DNA of 64,000 bases. It comes from Nonomuraea guangzhouensis. Lineage in GTDB: Bacteria > Actinomycetota > Actinomycetes > Streptosporangiales > Streptosporangiaceae. Positions 18,437 through 27,246 of this stretch are shown here, in pieces (position 1 is the stretch's first letter; each line of letters opens with the position of its first letter). The notes below the pieces were generated by a model. That model was not told the DNA's origin. It ran no database searches and was given only the letters and a program-made list of their open reading frames with translations. The position numbers and the translations under genes were made by a program. The stretch is taken from assembly GCF_019396345.1 (NCBI RefSeq), contig NZ_JAHKRM010000023.1, positions 124,001 to 188,000 on the forward strand, read 5' to 3'.

Positions 18437-19453
18437 CTACTTCGCCGAGACGATGTTGTGCCAGAAGGCGCGCAGGCTTTCGTCGACGCCGAACAGCGAG
18501 CTGAAGATCGTGGTGTCGGCCATGATCACGTCACCGGCCCGGTCACCGCTGGGCGGCATCCACAGGAACATGTTGAACTCGGTGTTCCCGGCCTCCGTGA
18601 AGGGATGCGGTCTGGACAGGTCGATCGGCTGTCTGCCCAGCACATGGATGACGTTCGGGTCGTCGGTGGTCACCGCGTAGTGGGGGAGGTGCATGTGGAA
18701 GTTGAAGCTCGACACGCCTTCCAGCCACCTCTTGGTGTCCAGATCCCGGGCGATGGACAGAGGGGCGCTCTTCTTCCCTTCCGTCACGGCTGGACGCAGG
18801 CCGTATTGGTTCTCGACGGGCACCCCCAGGCCGGCGATCAGCGATCGGGTGTACCTGCCGAAGCGTTGCTGGCGGGGCACCAGCGCGTCGCCGTGGTGCC
18901 GATATTCGATCTCGCGCACCGCCAGGTCGTCCGACGCTCCGACGTCGTGATGCGGCCCCAGGGCCAGGCAGGTCCCTTCGCGGGTGAGGAAGTCACGCAC
19001 CGCCTCGATCTCGGCGGTTGTGGCGTCCTGCCCGGTGATCATGTGGTCCAGCCCCCACACGAACATCGTGTCGGTGTCGGCCAGCACCCGCTCGTCCAGC
19101 GGGGTGTGGAACCCGGCCTGGTCGACGCGTTGATACACGGGTACGGGATGTCCGGTGGTCTCCTGGACGAACTGCTGGAACGGCAGCCAGCCCCAGAAGA
19201 ACAGCTCCAGCCCGCCCGCGATGCCCTGCTGGAACCGCAGCGGATCCGACCATTTCGGGTCCTCGTAGGCCGGCCAGGTCACGCGGCGCACTTCGGTCAT
19301 CGTGGAGAACCGGTTGTCCAGCTCGGCCGGGTTCCTGCCCGCCTCGGCTGGATAGCTCCATGCGACGTAGATGCTCAACCGCCGCCGGCCGGGGGTGTAG
19401 GGACGCGGTACGTGGTTCTGGTTGTAGGTGCGCGCCGTGCTGAACTCGATCAT
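18437..19453 (-). CDS. Conserved protein of unknown function in the DyP operon
   Basis: 338 residues, soluble, no signal peptide. Blocks that look structured include LSIYVAWSYPAEAGRN, LFFWGWLPFQQFVQE, MFVWGLDHMITGQD, a glycine/histidine turn LALGPHHDVGAS, and FNFHMHLPHYAV. The segment with TDTMFVWGLDHM and GTCLALGPHHDVG resembles a flavodoxin-like or GATase1-like alpha/beta core, but no catalytic triad can be assigned. Middle gene of the operon, so a partner or accessory enzyme of the peroxidase is plausible. Confidence 0.65.
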   Translation of the reverse strand: MIEFSTARTYNQNHVPRPYTPGRRRLSIYVAWSYPAEAGRNPAELDNRFSTMTEVRRVTWPAYEDPKWSDPLRFQQGIAGGLELFFWGWLPFQQFVQETTGHPVPVYQRVDQAGFHTPLDERVLADTDTMFVWGLDHMITGQDATTAEIEAVRDFLTREGTCLALGPHHDVGASDDLAVREIEYRHHGDALVPRQQRFGRYTRSLIAGLGVPVENQYGLRPAVTEGKKSAPLSIARDLDTKRWLEGVSSFNFHMHLPHYAVTTDDPNVIHVLGRQPIDLSRPHPFTEAGNTEFNMFLWMPPSGDRAGDVIMADTTIFSSLFGVDESLRAFWHNIVSAK

Positions 19454-19465
19454 CTCGCATCCCCC

Positions 19466-19999
19466 TCATTGCAGCTGGTCGAGCATCTCCGACAGGGCGC
19501 TCTTGATCCGCAGGGCCTTTTTGATCTCATCCGCGGTGACGTACGGATACTCGCCGTACTCGATGAAGCTCGGACAGTGATGCTCGCGGACGAACCTGAT
19601 GAACGCCTCGGGGTTGGTTCGCCAGTCCTCGGGGAAGCCTTCGAGGTTCTCGAAGGCCGTACTCACGCCCGCCTTGCTGAACAGCGCGATGGCGTCTTCG
19701 GTGTACTTGTCGAAGTCGGTGTCGAAGATCCCCTGGTACATGAAGCGCGTGTCGTCGTCGAAGAGCACCCAGCGTAGGTAGTGCAGCTTGAGCGGCGCGA
19801 GGAGATGCGGATCGGCTTCCAGGGCCTTGGCGAGCGTGGCGCCGTACTCTCGCATGGCTTCTGCTCGGCCTGGTTTGACCTTCGCGATGACGGTGAACCC
19901 GTAGCATGCCGGGCTACGCGGGTAGACAGGGCCGTATTTCCCCTGCTCCAGCCGGTCGGTCTCCTTCGGGATGACGACCGCCTGCGGCCTGATGTCCAT
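19466..19999 (-). CDS. Conserved protein with ferredoxin-like (dimeric a+b barrel) pattern
   Basis: 177 residues, first gene of the DyP operon, with GAGGG upstream of its ATG. The run LHYLRWVLFDDDTRFMYQGI followed by FDTDFDKYTEDAI has the pattern (small residue-rich strand, then an acidic Tyr-containing helix) seen in dimeric alpha/beta-barrel domains of DyP-related and lipoxygenase-associated proteins. It could therefore be a structural relative or partner of the peroxidase. This assignment is inference from pattern only. Confidence 0.6.
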   Translation of the reverse strand: MDIRPQAVVIPKETDRLEQGKYGPVYPRSPACYGFTVIAKVKPGRAEAMREYGATLAKALEADPHLLAPLKLHYLRWVLFDDDTRFMYQGIFDTDFDKYTEDAIALFSKAGVSTAFENLEGFPEDWRTNPEAFIRFVREHHCPSFIEYGEYPYVTADEIKKALRIKSALSEMLDQLQ

Positions 20000-20076
20000 G
20001 GCCGTCCCTCTCCATCGTCCTGCTCACGGGGGGAGACTCAAGCGGCCTGACCAGCACAATTGTCGCACAGAACGCG

Positions 20077-20112
20077 GTCGGGGCCCGCATCCGTGTGGAT
20101 GCGGGCCCCGAC
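20077..20112 (-). terminator. Hairpin terminator of the cold-shock gene
   Basis: A perfect 16-bp stem (20077-20092 with 20097-20112, starting GTCGGGGCCCGC) closes a GTGT loop just 18 bases beyond the cold-shock stop codon. There is no U-tract, as is common for actinomycete terminators. Confidence 0.8.
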
Positions 20113-20130
20113 CTGAGGCATGCGCCGTGA

Positions 20131-20337
20131 CTAGGCGGGAACGATGTTCTCCGCCTGCGGGCCCTTCTGGCCCTGGACGACGTCGAAGGCCACCTTCTGG
20201 CCCTCGGTCAGCTCACGGTAGCCACCGTTCGAGATGATGTTGGAGTAGTGGGCGAAGACGTCGGCGCCGCCGCCGTCCTGCGCGATGAAGCCGAAGCCCT
20301 TTTCCGAGTTGAACCACTTCACGGTGCCGGAAGCCAT
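20131..20337 (-). CDS. cspA: Cold-shock protein, CspA family
   Basis: 68 residues containing both nucleic-acid-binding motifs, KGFGFI (RNP1) and DVFAH (RNP2), preceded by GTVKWFN. It is a single OB-fold RNA chaperone of normal family length. The ATG follows AAGGAG at good spacing. The upstream leader contains two hairpins, one of them with a U-tract, and the gene ends in a strong hairpin, so it forms its own unit. Confidence 0.97.
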   Translation of the reverse strand: MASGTVKWFNSEKGFGFIAQDGGGADVFAHYSNIISNGGYRELTEGQKVAFDVVQGQKGPQAENIVPA

Positions 20338-20367
20338 ATTGATCTCCTTCTGATGGTTGCAGATACG

Positions 20368-20388
20368 GGATCCGCACTTTACGGATCC
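20368..20388 (-). promoter_or_regulatory. Hairpin in the cspA leader
   Basis: GGATCCG and CGGATCC (7-bp perfect stem, 7-base loop) lie 31 bases upstream of the cspA start. It is probably an element of the 5' untranslated region that could affect RNA stability or translation. Confidence 0.4.
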
Positions 20389-20425
20389 TGTGTCGCTTTG
20401 ATGAGCCCATCCGGAGATGACCGGC

Positions 20426-20466
20426 AAACAAAAAACGCACCTGAAGATCATGCTCGTTCAGGTGCG
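20426..20466 (-). terminator. Intrinsic terminator or attenuator upstream of cspA
   Basis: On the minus strand a perfect 10-bp stem (CGCACCTGAA / TTCAGGTGCG, 11-base loop) is followed at once by TTTTTTGTTTG. This is a textbook rho-independent terminator. It either ends the upstream lipoprotein transcript, 94 bases after that gene, or attenuates transcription into cspA. Confidence 0.75.
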
Positions 20467-20559
20467 CACAAGTCTTTATGGGTACCACAACTGCAACGCC
20501 CAGACCATAGCACACATATCACCGCAACCGCAAAGCTCGCCGGTCGGCCGGTCCAGCCT

Positions 20560-21498
20560 TCATGATCCGTTGATGCTGAACGGCGAGAACCACTGGCCGA
20601 TGACCCGTACCTTCCCGGGCGACGGAGGAATGACGGCGACGTAGATGGCGCCGCTCCTCATGGTGACCTTGGACTTGTAGAACGCGCCGCGGCTCAGCGC
20701 CGCCCATCCGCGCTGCGTCAGCCGCAGCTCCGCCGCGCCGGGACGGGCGGTGTAGGTGTCCTGCTGCCGAACGCCGTACCAGACCACGGCACCGCCGTCC
20801 GCCGTCTGCAGCGCGAAGATCTCCGGTACGAGCCGCGGCTGGTATTTCAGCGTCCACTGACCCCGCGCCTTCTGCCGGTCGCTCCGCAGACCTGCGACGA
20901 GCTCGGTGGTGTAGTCACCGGAGGCGAACATCCGCTTGGCGGCCGCGTCCTCGCCGAGCGTGCTCATCAGGCGCGTGTGCGTCTCGGCCGCCTCCCGGGG
21001 AGAGACGGCCAGGTCATTGCGCTGGTCCACGTTCACGGCGATGGCGAGACCGTTGGGATCCGTCGCGATCTCGGGTGTCCGTGCCACCGAGCCGGAGACC
21101 ACGCGCCATCCCTCGGCGGTCTTCTGGAAGATCAATTGTGTCCAGTTCGACCCGGTCTTGTATTCGGCCAGGAACCAGGCGCCACTCGGCGGAATCGCGA
21201 ACCGCGTCTTGGTGAAGGCGGGTCGTTTTCCCGGGCGTTCGCCGAGCAGCGTGTTCACCCGGTTGTCGGCGTTGGTCATTTGCAACGAGAGCCCGGCTTC
21301 CGCGGACTTCCAGTTCGCCTGTTTCGCCAGGCTCTCGTACTGGTCGAGAAGGCGTTTGGCCTCGGCCTGGGGCACCGGGGCGAAGGCCGCGGGAGAGGGC
21401 GCCGTGCCCCCCGCGAAAGCCGGTTGTGCGGGTTCGCCACCGCTACATGCGGCGACCCCGGATAATGCGCAGAAAATGGCTAGATACCGGATCTTCAT
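20560..21498 (-). CDS. Predicted lipoprotein of unknown function
   Basis: 312 residues from the ATG at 21498, picked because GGAG precedes it and a proper lipoprotein signal with lipobox VAACSGG (Cys18) follows. A Pro/Ala linker (about 22-45) leads to a soluble domain with alternating strands (SGAWFLAEYKTGSNWTQLIF, GWRVVSGSVAR). No conserved catalytic motif is visible. Secreted, membrane-anchored, possibly beta-rich. The neighbouring ABC operon ends 81 bases upstream of its start. Confidence 0.7.
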   Translation of the reverse strand: MKIRYLAIFCALSGVAACSGGEPAQPAFAGGTAPSPAAFAPVPQAEAKRLLDQYESLAKQANWKSAEAGLSLQMTNADNRVNTLLGERPGKRPAFTKTRFAIPPSGAWFLAEYKTGSNWTQLIFQKTAEGWRVVSGSVARTPEIATDPNGLAIAVNVDQRNDLAVSPREAAETHTRLMSTLGEDAAAKRMFASGDYTTELVAGLRSDRQKARGQWTLKYQPRLVPEIFALQTADGGAVVWYGVRQQDTYTARPGAAELRLTQRGWAALSRGAFYKSKVTMRSGAIYVAVIPPSPGKVRVIGQWFSPFSINGS

Positions 21499-21579
21499 GG
21501 CCGTCTCCGGAAAGTCGATTGCCACGAAGTACGTAGTGCGCCCCATTAGAGGTTCACTTGTATGCCGGATGAGTAAATC

Positions 21580-22533
21580 TCAACGATCTTTAAATCGTGC
21601 CCGGGTGAACGTGGGTAGCAGCCCGCGGGGCAGGAAGAGGACGACGAGGATGAGCACGAGCGCGTAGACCGCGTACGACAGCACGCTCGGCGCGTACGTG
21701 GGCATCCCTGGCAGGCTCGCGACCCGGTCGAGCCCCTGCACCAGCAGCGTGATCGCGGTGGCCCCGACGACGGCTCCCCAGATCGTGCCCAGGCCGCCGA
21801 CGACGGCCATGACGATGTACTGGATCGAGATGAGCACCGGGAACGACCCCGGCGCGACGTACCCGGTGTAGAAGCAGTAGATGCCGCCCGCCAGGCCGGC
21901 GAAGGCGGCCGACAGCGCGAAGACGATGAGCTTGTAGCGGCCGACCGGGATGCCGGCGGAGGCGGCGGCGGTCTCGCTGGTGGCCAGGGCGCGCAGGGCC
22001 CGGCCCGGCCGGGAGGTGATCACGTTGTGCGTCACGAGCATCACCAGCGCCAGGCCCGCCCACGTCAGGTAGGCGTACGCCGGCGCGCTGCCCGCCTCGA
22101 ACGAGCCGACGCCGAACTGGGGGATGGCCTGCAGCCCGATGTCGCCGCCGGTGACGTCCAGCTGCCCGGCCAGGGAGAGCAGGATCAGCTGCATGGCCAG
22201 GGTGGCGAAGGCCAGATGGTGGCCGCGGAGCCGCAGCAGCGGCGTGCCGATCACGAGGGCGAACGCGGCCGCCGCGACCGGGGCGGCGATCAGCCCGACC
22301 AGGGGAGGGACGCCGTTCAGCGCGAGCAGGGCGGCGGTGTAGGCGCCGATGGCGTAGAAGGCGCCCTGGCCGAGCGAGACCTGCCCGGCGTACCCCATGA
22401 GCAGGGAGACCCCGACCGTGACCATGGCCGCCAGGCCGAGCAGGATGTACACGGCCAGCGAGCTGTCGTCCAGCACGGCGGGCAGGGCAAGTGTGACGGC
22501 GGCGATCAGCAGCCCGCCGGCCAGCCGTTTCAC
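21580..22533 (-). CDS. Branched-chain amino acid-type ABC permease (LivM family)
   Basis: 317 residues with 8-10 membrane helices, including GYAGQVSLGQGAFYAIGAY, the LivM signature near residues 45-65. The frame is open upstream, but a GTG after GGAGGCG, overlapping the LivH stop by 4 bp, gives the family's normal N-terminus. Last gene of the liv-type operon. Confidence 0.93.
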   Translation of the reverse strand: MKRLAGGLLIAAVTLALPAVLDDSSLAVYILLGLAAMVTVGVSLLMGYAGQVSLGQGAFYAIGAYTAALLALNGVPPLVGLIAAPVAAAAFALVIGTPLLRLRGHHLAFATLAMQLILLSLAGQLDVTGGDIGLQAIPQFGVGSFEAGSAPAYAYLTWAGLALVMLVTHNVITSRPGRALRALATSETAAASAGIPVGRYKLIVFALSAAFAGLAGGIYCFYTGYVAPGSFPVLISIQYIVMAVVGGLGTIWGAVVGATAITLLVQGLDRVASLPGMPTYAPSVLSYAVYALVLILVVLFLPRGLLPTFTRARFKDR

Positions 22534-23390
22534 ACCGCCTCCTGGTGGATGGTCGATCGGCGGCTTGCCTGTACGACCATGACCACGAGCATGAGACCCA
22601 GAGCGACCTCCAGTTGGTGAGACCCGTACCCGTACCCCGCGGCCATGGTCTCGGCGACGCCGAGCAGCAGCGCGCCGCCGAGCGCGACGGCCGGACGGGT
22701 GAGCCCGCCGAACACGGCGGCGGCGAAACCGTTGACGATGAGCGTGACGTCGGTGTCGAACGAGATGGGCCGCAGCGGCGTGACCAGCACTCCGGCGATG
22801 CCGCCGAGCAGCCCGCCCAGGGCGAAGGCCAGCAGGCCCATCAGCCGGGTGTCGATGCCGATCACGCGGGCGGCGTAGGGGTTGGAGGCGCACGCGGTCA
22901 GCGCCTTGCCCAGATAGGTGCGGCCGAAGAAGAGGACGAGCAGGACGAACGTCGCCGCGGTGACGGAGATGACCAGCAGGTGCTGGGTCTGGACGTGCGC
23001 CCCGGCGATGGTCACGGAGCCGGCCAGACCGGGAGCGGAGCGCGGCTGGTCACCCCACAGGACGATCTCGACGGCGTAGGCGAGGACGCCCACGCCGAGC
23101 GTGATGATGAGCGACGACAGCGGGGTGGTGTCCCGTTTGCCGGTGGCGGCCAGGCCGGTCAGCAGCCCCGCGAGCGCGGCGACCAGGACGGCGGCGACCT
23201 CGCTGACCCCGTGCGGGACCCCGAGCCCCAGCAGCGAGGAGGTGCAGAGCCCGGCGACGACGGCGAAGGTGCCCTGGGCGAAGTTGACCACCCCGGTGAC
23301 CCGGTAGATGGTGACCAGCCCGCTGGCGATGAGCGCGATCGCGCACCCGACGGCCAGCCCGTTGAGCAGATAACCGATGAACGCGCTCAT
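22530..23390 (-). CDS. Branched-chain amino acid-type ABC permease (LivH family)
   Basis: 286 residues with about eight helices. The N-terminal GLAVGCAIALIASGLVTIYR and VVNFAQGTFA segments are the LivH signature. Its ATG overlaps the preceding ATPase stop by 4 bp (ATGA). It pairs with LivM to form the channel. Confidence 0.93.
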   Translation of the reverse strand: MSAFIGYLLNGLAVGCAIALIASGLVTIYRVTGVVNFAQGTFAVVAGLCTSSLLGLGVPHGVSEVAAVLVAALAGLLTGLAATGKRDTTPLSSLIITLGVGVLAYAVEIVLWGDQPRSAPGLAGSVTIAGAHVQTQHLLVISVTAATFVLLVLFFGRTYLGKALTACASNPYAARVIGIDTRLMGLLAFALGGLLGGIAGVLVTPLRPISFDTDVTLIVNGFAAAVFGGLTRPAVALGGALLLGVAETMAAGYGYGSHQLEVALGLMLVVMVVQASRRSTIHQEAV

Positions 23391-24046
23391 GTGATCGCCC
23401 CACCCAGGTACGCGCCGGCCACGCGCGGGTCGTCGGCCAGCTCGGCGCACGCGCCCTCGGCCACCACACGGGCGGATTCCAGGACGTACGCCCGCTCGCA
23501 CAGGTCGAAGGCCAGCCGCGCGTTCTGCTCGATGAGCAGCACGGTCAGGCCCAGCGTCCGGTTGAGCTCGACCAGGTGACCCGCCAGCTTCGCGGTGAGC
23601 AACGGCGCGAGCCCCAGCGACAGCTCGTCGACCACGAGCACGTCGGGCCGCGACATCAGGGCCTGGCCGAAGGCCACCATCTGCTGTTCGCCGCCCGACA
23701 GCACGCCCGCGCGCCTGTGGGACAGCTCGGCCAACTGGGGCAGCAGCCGGTAGACGGAGGAGGGGTCGCGCAGGCCGGAGCGCCAGCCGCCGAGGGCGAG
23801 GTTGTCGGCGACCGACAAATCCGGAAAAACTTGGCGGCCCTCCGGGATGAGCGCCAGGCGGCCGCCGATCCGCACCGTGCCGGACGCCGGGGTGAGGAGG
23901 CCCGCCAGGGTGTTGGCCAGCGTCGACTTGCCCGCGCCGTTCGGGCCGAGCAGCGCGACCATCTCGCCGCGCGCCACCGAGAGCGCGACGTGGTCGAGCG
24001 CGGTGGCCGCGCCGTACGAGACGACCAGGTCGGAGACGTCGATCAT
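23387..24046 (-). CDS. ABC ATPase, LivF family
   Basis: 219 residues with Walker A GPNGAGKST, a Q-loop region at LIPEGRQVFPDLSV (the LivF hallmark), signature LSGGEQQM and Walker B VLVVDE. The ATG at 24046 overlaps the LivG stop by 4 bp. One Ser replaces the usual Pro after Walker B (DELSLGL), as is common in this family. Confidence 0.93.
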   Translation of the reverse strand: MIDVSDLVVSYGAATALDHVALSVARGEMVALLGPNGAGKSTLANTLAGLLTPASGTVRIGGRLALIPEGRQVFPDLSVADNLALGGWRSGLRDPSSVYRLLPQLAELSHRRAGVLSGGEQQMVAFGQALMSRPDVLVVDELSLGLAPLLTAKLAGHLVELNRTLGLTVLLIEQNARLAFDLCERAYVLESARVVAEGACAELADDPRVAGAYLGGAIT

Positions 24047-24798
24047 GAAGCCTGTCCGAGATAGGCGGCGAGTACGAGCGGATCCGCGCGGATTTCGGCC
24101 GGAGAGCCGTCCGCGATGACCCGCCCGAGGTCGAGGACCACGACCCGGTCGGCGAGCCGGGTCACGAACGCGACGTCGTGCTCGATGAGCAGAACGGTCA
24201 ATCCGCTCGCCCGCAGCTCCTCGACCAGGGCCGCGAGCCGTTCGCGCTCGCCGCCGCGCAGGCCGGACGCGGGCTCGTCGAGCAGCAGCAGCCTGGGCCG
24301 CGCGCACAGGGCGCGGGCCAGTTGCAGCGCCCGCTGCTGGCCGATCGGGAGCTCGTCGGCGGCCCGGTCCGCCCACTCGGCCAGCCCCACCCGGTCCAGG
24401 GCGAGATCCGCCTCGCGGGCGATCTCGCGCTCGTCGGCGCGATGCCGCGGCAGCCGCAGCGCCGCCGCGACGAACCCGGCCCGGGTACGGCTGTGCATCC
24501 CGACCATGACGTTCTCCCTGACCGTCATGCCGCGGAACACCCGGGCACCCTGGAAGACGATGGACATGCCGAGCCGGGCCCGCCGGTGGGGCGGCAGCCG
24601 GTCGACCCGGCGCCCGAGAAAGGTGATCTCGCCCCGGTCCGCCGGCAGATGGCCGGTGATGAGGTTGAACAGCGTGGACTTGCCGGCGCCGTTGGGCCCG
24701 ATGACCCCGCACACCTCGCCCTCCGCGACGCTCAGCGTGACGTCGCCGACCGCGTAGACGCCTCCGAAGGAGCGTGAGATCCCGGTGACCGTCAGCAC
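24043..24798 (-). CDS. ABC ATPase, LivG family
   Basis: 251 residues from a GTG two bases after the binding-protein stop. Walker A is GPNGAGKST, the Q-loop region IVFQGARVF, and Walker B LLLLDEP. The signature is PIGQQRALQLARAL, with I and Q replacing the usual S and G/Q pattern. ASGL follows Walker B as in LivG proteins. It pairs with the LivF-type ATPase. Confidence 0.92.
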   Translation of the reverse strand: MLTVTGISRSFGGVYAVGDVTLSVAEGEVCGVIGPNGAGKSTLFNLITGHLPADRGEITFLGRRVDRLPPHRRARLGMSIVFQGARVFRGMTVRENVMVGMHSRTRAGFVAAALRLPRHRADEREIAREADLALDRVGLAEWADRAADELPIGQQRALQLARALCARPRLLLLDEPASGLRGGERERLAALVEELRASGLTVLLIEHDVAFVTRLADRVVVLDLGRVIADGSPAEIRADPLVLAAYLGQAS

Positions 24799-24800
24799 CG

Positions 24801-25979
24801 CTACTCCGCGGCCACGGTCTTGGCGAGCTGCGCCTTGGCCCAGGCCGTGGTGATGAACTGACCGTTCTTCACGGTGTTGACCGAGATGTACTCGGGGGAG
24901 AGCCCGGAATGGTCGGTGGGGGAGTAACGGAACCGGCCGTTCGGCGTGACCAGGTCCATGGTCTCCAGCGCCTGCTGGATCTTGGCCTTGTCGGTGCTCC
25001 CCGCCTTCTTGATCGCCTCGAACAGCAGCAGGCTCGCGCTGTAGCCGTCCTGCGCGAACTGCGGTGGCGGATAGCCGTGTTTCTGCTGGTACGGCTTGGC
25101 CATCTGCTCGATGACCTGCTTCTGCTTGCCGTCGGGCAACTGCTCGCCCACCACGCCGATGGCGCTCTGCACGGTCATCCCCTCGGCCGCGGCGCCCATC
25201 GGCTCCAGCCAGAGCTTGCTGGCCTGGGACGCGGTCAGGAACAGCGGCACCTTCAGCCCGGCGGCGGCGTACTGCTTGGCGGCGGTGACGCCGGGCGCGC
25301 CGGAGCCCCAGAAGACCAGCGCCTGGGCGGCGGAGCCGCGTACGTGGGTGAACAGGGGGCTGAAGTCGGAGGTCGTGGTCTCGTACGGCTCGTCCACGGC
25401 TATCTTCACGCCGTACTTCGCGGCCAGCGCGACCATGGCCTTGTGGCCGGAGACGGAGTAGGCGCTCTTGGAGTCGTAGGCGACCGCGATCGTCTTGAGG
25501 CCGGTGGCCTGGATGTACTGCAGGTAGCGCTCGGCGTACATGCTGGACAGCGCGGGCGTGACGAAGACGTAGGACTTGATCGGCTCGACCTGCTCCTGGG
25601 CGGGCGCCAGCGACAGGTACGGCATCTTGTCCCGCTGCGCCAGCGGCTCGATGGCCAGCGCCGAGTTGGAGAAGACCGGGCCGATCAGCGCGTCGATCTC
25701 GCCCTTGATCTGGTTGTAGGCCACGATGCCCTGGTCCGGTGCGGTCTTGTCGTCGCGGGCGACGAGCTCCACCTTGCGGCCCAGCAGTCCGCCGCCGTTG
25801 TTGATCTGTTCGACGGCCAGCTCGACGGCCTTCTTGTCCTCGCTGCCGAGCGGGGTGTAGTTGCCGGTCAGCGAGACGATGAGGCCGACTTTGATGGGGT
25901 CTTGGGCGCCTGATCCGCCACTGCCGCAGGCGGCTGTGGCGAGAACGAGACAGGCCAGGGACGGGAGAAGCCTGCGCAT
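24801..25979 (-). CDS. Branched-chain amino acid-type binding lipoprotein
   Basis: 392 residues from the ATG at 25979, which follows GGAGG. Lipobox ATAACGSG (Cys18). The mature domain starts IKVGLIVSLTGNYTPLGSEDKKAVELAVEQIN, in outline the type-1 periplasmic binding fold of LivJ-like receptors, with IGPVFSNSALA forming the usual ligand loop. First gene of a complete five-gene importer. Ligand unknown: amino acid, amide or aromatic compound are all known for this class. Confidence 0.92.
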   Translation of the reverse strand: MRRLLPSLACLVLATAACGSGGSGAQDPIKVGLIVSLTGNYTPLGSEDKKAVELAVEQINNGGGLLGRKVELVARDDKTAPDQGIVAYNQIKGEIDALIGPVFSNSALAIEPLAQRDKMPYLSLAPAQEQVEPIKSYVFVTPALSSMYAERYLQYIQATGLKTIAVAYDSKSAYSVSGHKAMVALAAKYGVKIAVDEPYETTTSDFSPLFTHVRGSAAQALVFWGSGAPGVTAAKQYAAAGLKVPLFLTASQASKLWLEPMGAAAEGMTVQSAIGVVGEQLPDGKQKQVIEQMAKPYQQKHGYPPPQFAQDGYSASLLLFEAIKKAGSTDKAKIQQALETMDLVTPNGRFRYSPTDHSGLSPEYISVNTVKNGQFITTAWAKAQLAKTVAAE

Positions 25980-26132
25980 CAGGACCTCCAGGACCGCGAA
26001 TGTGGCCCTGAATGTAGGCAGGCTTTTTACGCCTGTCAATAGAGTGCCCAACATTGTGATCCGGAGAACGGTGACAGCCCTTGTACGGTGGCCTAGCTTG
26101 GGGCGTACGACGCTCAAGAGAAGGTGATCCAC

Positions 26133-27233
26133 ATGCGCACCTCACCCCCTTTCCGCGCAGACCACGTCGGCAGCCTGCTCAGGCCGCCCGCCCTGCTCCA
26201 CGCCCGTGAGAGTTTCACCGGCGGGGCACTGCGCGAGGTGGAGGACGAGGCGATCCGCGAGGTCGTACGCAGGCAGGAGGAGCTCGGCCTGCAGGCGGCG
26301 ACCGATGGGGAGTTCCGCCGGGCCTCCTGGCACATGGACTTCATCTACCAGCTCGGCGGCATCGGCCAGGCGACCGGCGAGCACATCACGGTCCGCTTCC
26401 ACAACGAGCAGGGCGACATCGAGTTCACCCCGGCGGCGATGCGGGTGCACGACAAGATCAGGCTGGCCGAGCCGATCTTCGCCGACCACTTCTCCTTCCT
26501 GCGCGACACCGTGACCACGGCGGTGCCCAAGCTGACCATCCCCTCGCCCAGCATGGTCCACTACCGGGGCGGGCCCGCCTCCATCGACCCGGACGTCTAC
26601 CCGGACGTCGAGGAGTTCTGGAGCGACCTCAGCGCCGCCTACGCCGAGCAGGTCCGCCGGATCGGTGAGCTGGGCTGCACCTACCTGCAGTTCGACGACA
26701 CCAGCCTGGCCTATCTCAACGACCCGGCGCAGCGGGCGGAGCTCGCCGAGCGCGGCGACGACGCCGAGCACATGCACCTGCGTTACATCAAGCAGATCAA
26801 CATCGCGCTCGCGGCCAAGCCCGAGGGCATGGCGATCACCACGCACATGTGCCGCGGCAACTTCCGCTCCTCCTGGGCCGCCTCCGGCGCCTACGACTAC
26901 GTCGCCGAGGCGCTGTTCGGTGAGCTGGCCGTGGACGGGTTCTTCCTGGAGTTCGACGACGAGCGCTCCGGCGGCTTCGAACCCCTGCGCTTCGTGCCGC
27001 CGGGCAAGATGGTGGTGCTCGGCCTGGTCACCACCAAGCGCGGCGAGCTGGAGTCCAAGGACGCGCTCAAGCGGCGCATCGACGAGGCCGCCAAGTTCGT
27101 TGACCTGGACCAGCTCTGCCTGTCCCCGCAGTGCGGCTTCTCCTCCACGGTCGAGGGCAACGTGCTCACCGCCGACGAGCAGTTCGCCAAGCTGGCCCTG
27201 ATCGTCGAGACCGCGCGGGAGGTGTGGGGCTGA
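26133..27233 (+). CDS. MetE C-terminal-like (YxjG-type) methyltransferase family protein
   Basis: 366 residues from ATG 26133 (AGAAGG nine bases upstream; an in-frame GTG lies three codons earlier). It opens RADHVGSLLRP as cobalamin-independent methionine synthase-like proteins do. Candidate zinc ligands are in THMCRGN (His and Cys), the Glu of FLEFDDER, and the Cys of SPQCGFSS. It lacks the N-terminal half of MetE, so it is the short archaeal/YxjG form. Likely transfers a methyl group to a thiol from an unknown donor. Divergent from the ABC operon. Confidence 0.85.
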   Translation: MRTSPPFRADHVGSLLRPPALLHARESFTGGALREVEDEAIREVVRRQEELGLQAATDGEFRRASWHMDFIYQLGGIGQATGEHITVRFHNEQGDIEFTPAAMRVHDKIRLAEPIFADHFSFLRDTVTTAVPKLTIPSPSMVHYRGGPASIDPDVYPDVEEFWSDLSAAYAEQVRRIGELGCTYLQFDDTSLAYLNDPAQRAELAERGDDAEHMHLRYIKQINIALAAKPEGMAITTHMCRGNFRSSWAASGAYDYVAEALFGELAVDGFFLEFDDERSGGFEPLRFVPPGKMVVLGLVTTKRGELESKDALKRRIDEAAKFVDLDQLCLSPQCGFSSTVEGNVLTADEQFAKLALIVETAREVWG

Positions 27234-27246
27234 ATCGCGGCGGGCG

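Noticed and set aside
17078..19777. 899-codon plus-strand open frame
   Set aside because: It runs antisense through the DyP peroxidase and its partners, and its translation has no recognisable motif.
24043..26145. 700-codon fused frame covering LivG and the binding protein
   Set aside because: The upstream part is the wrong frame of the binding-protein gene. LivG starts at the GTG at 24798.
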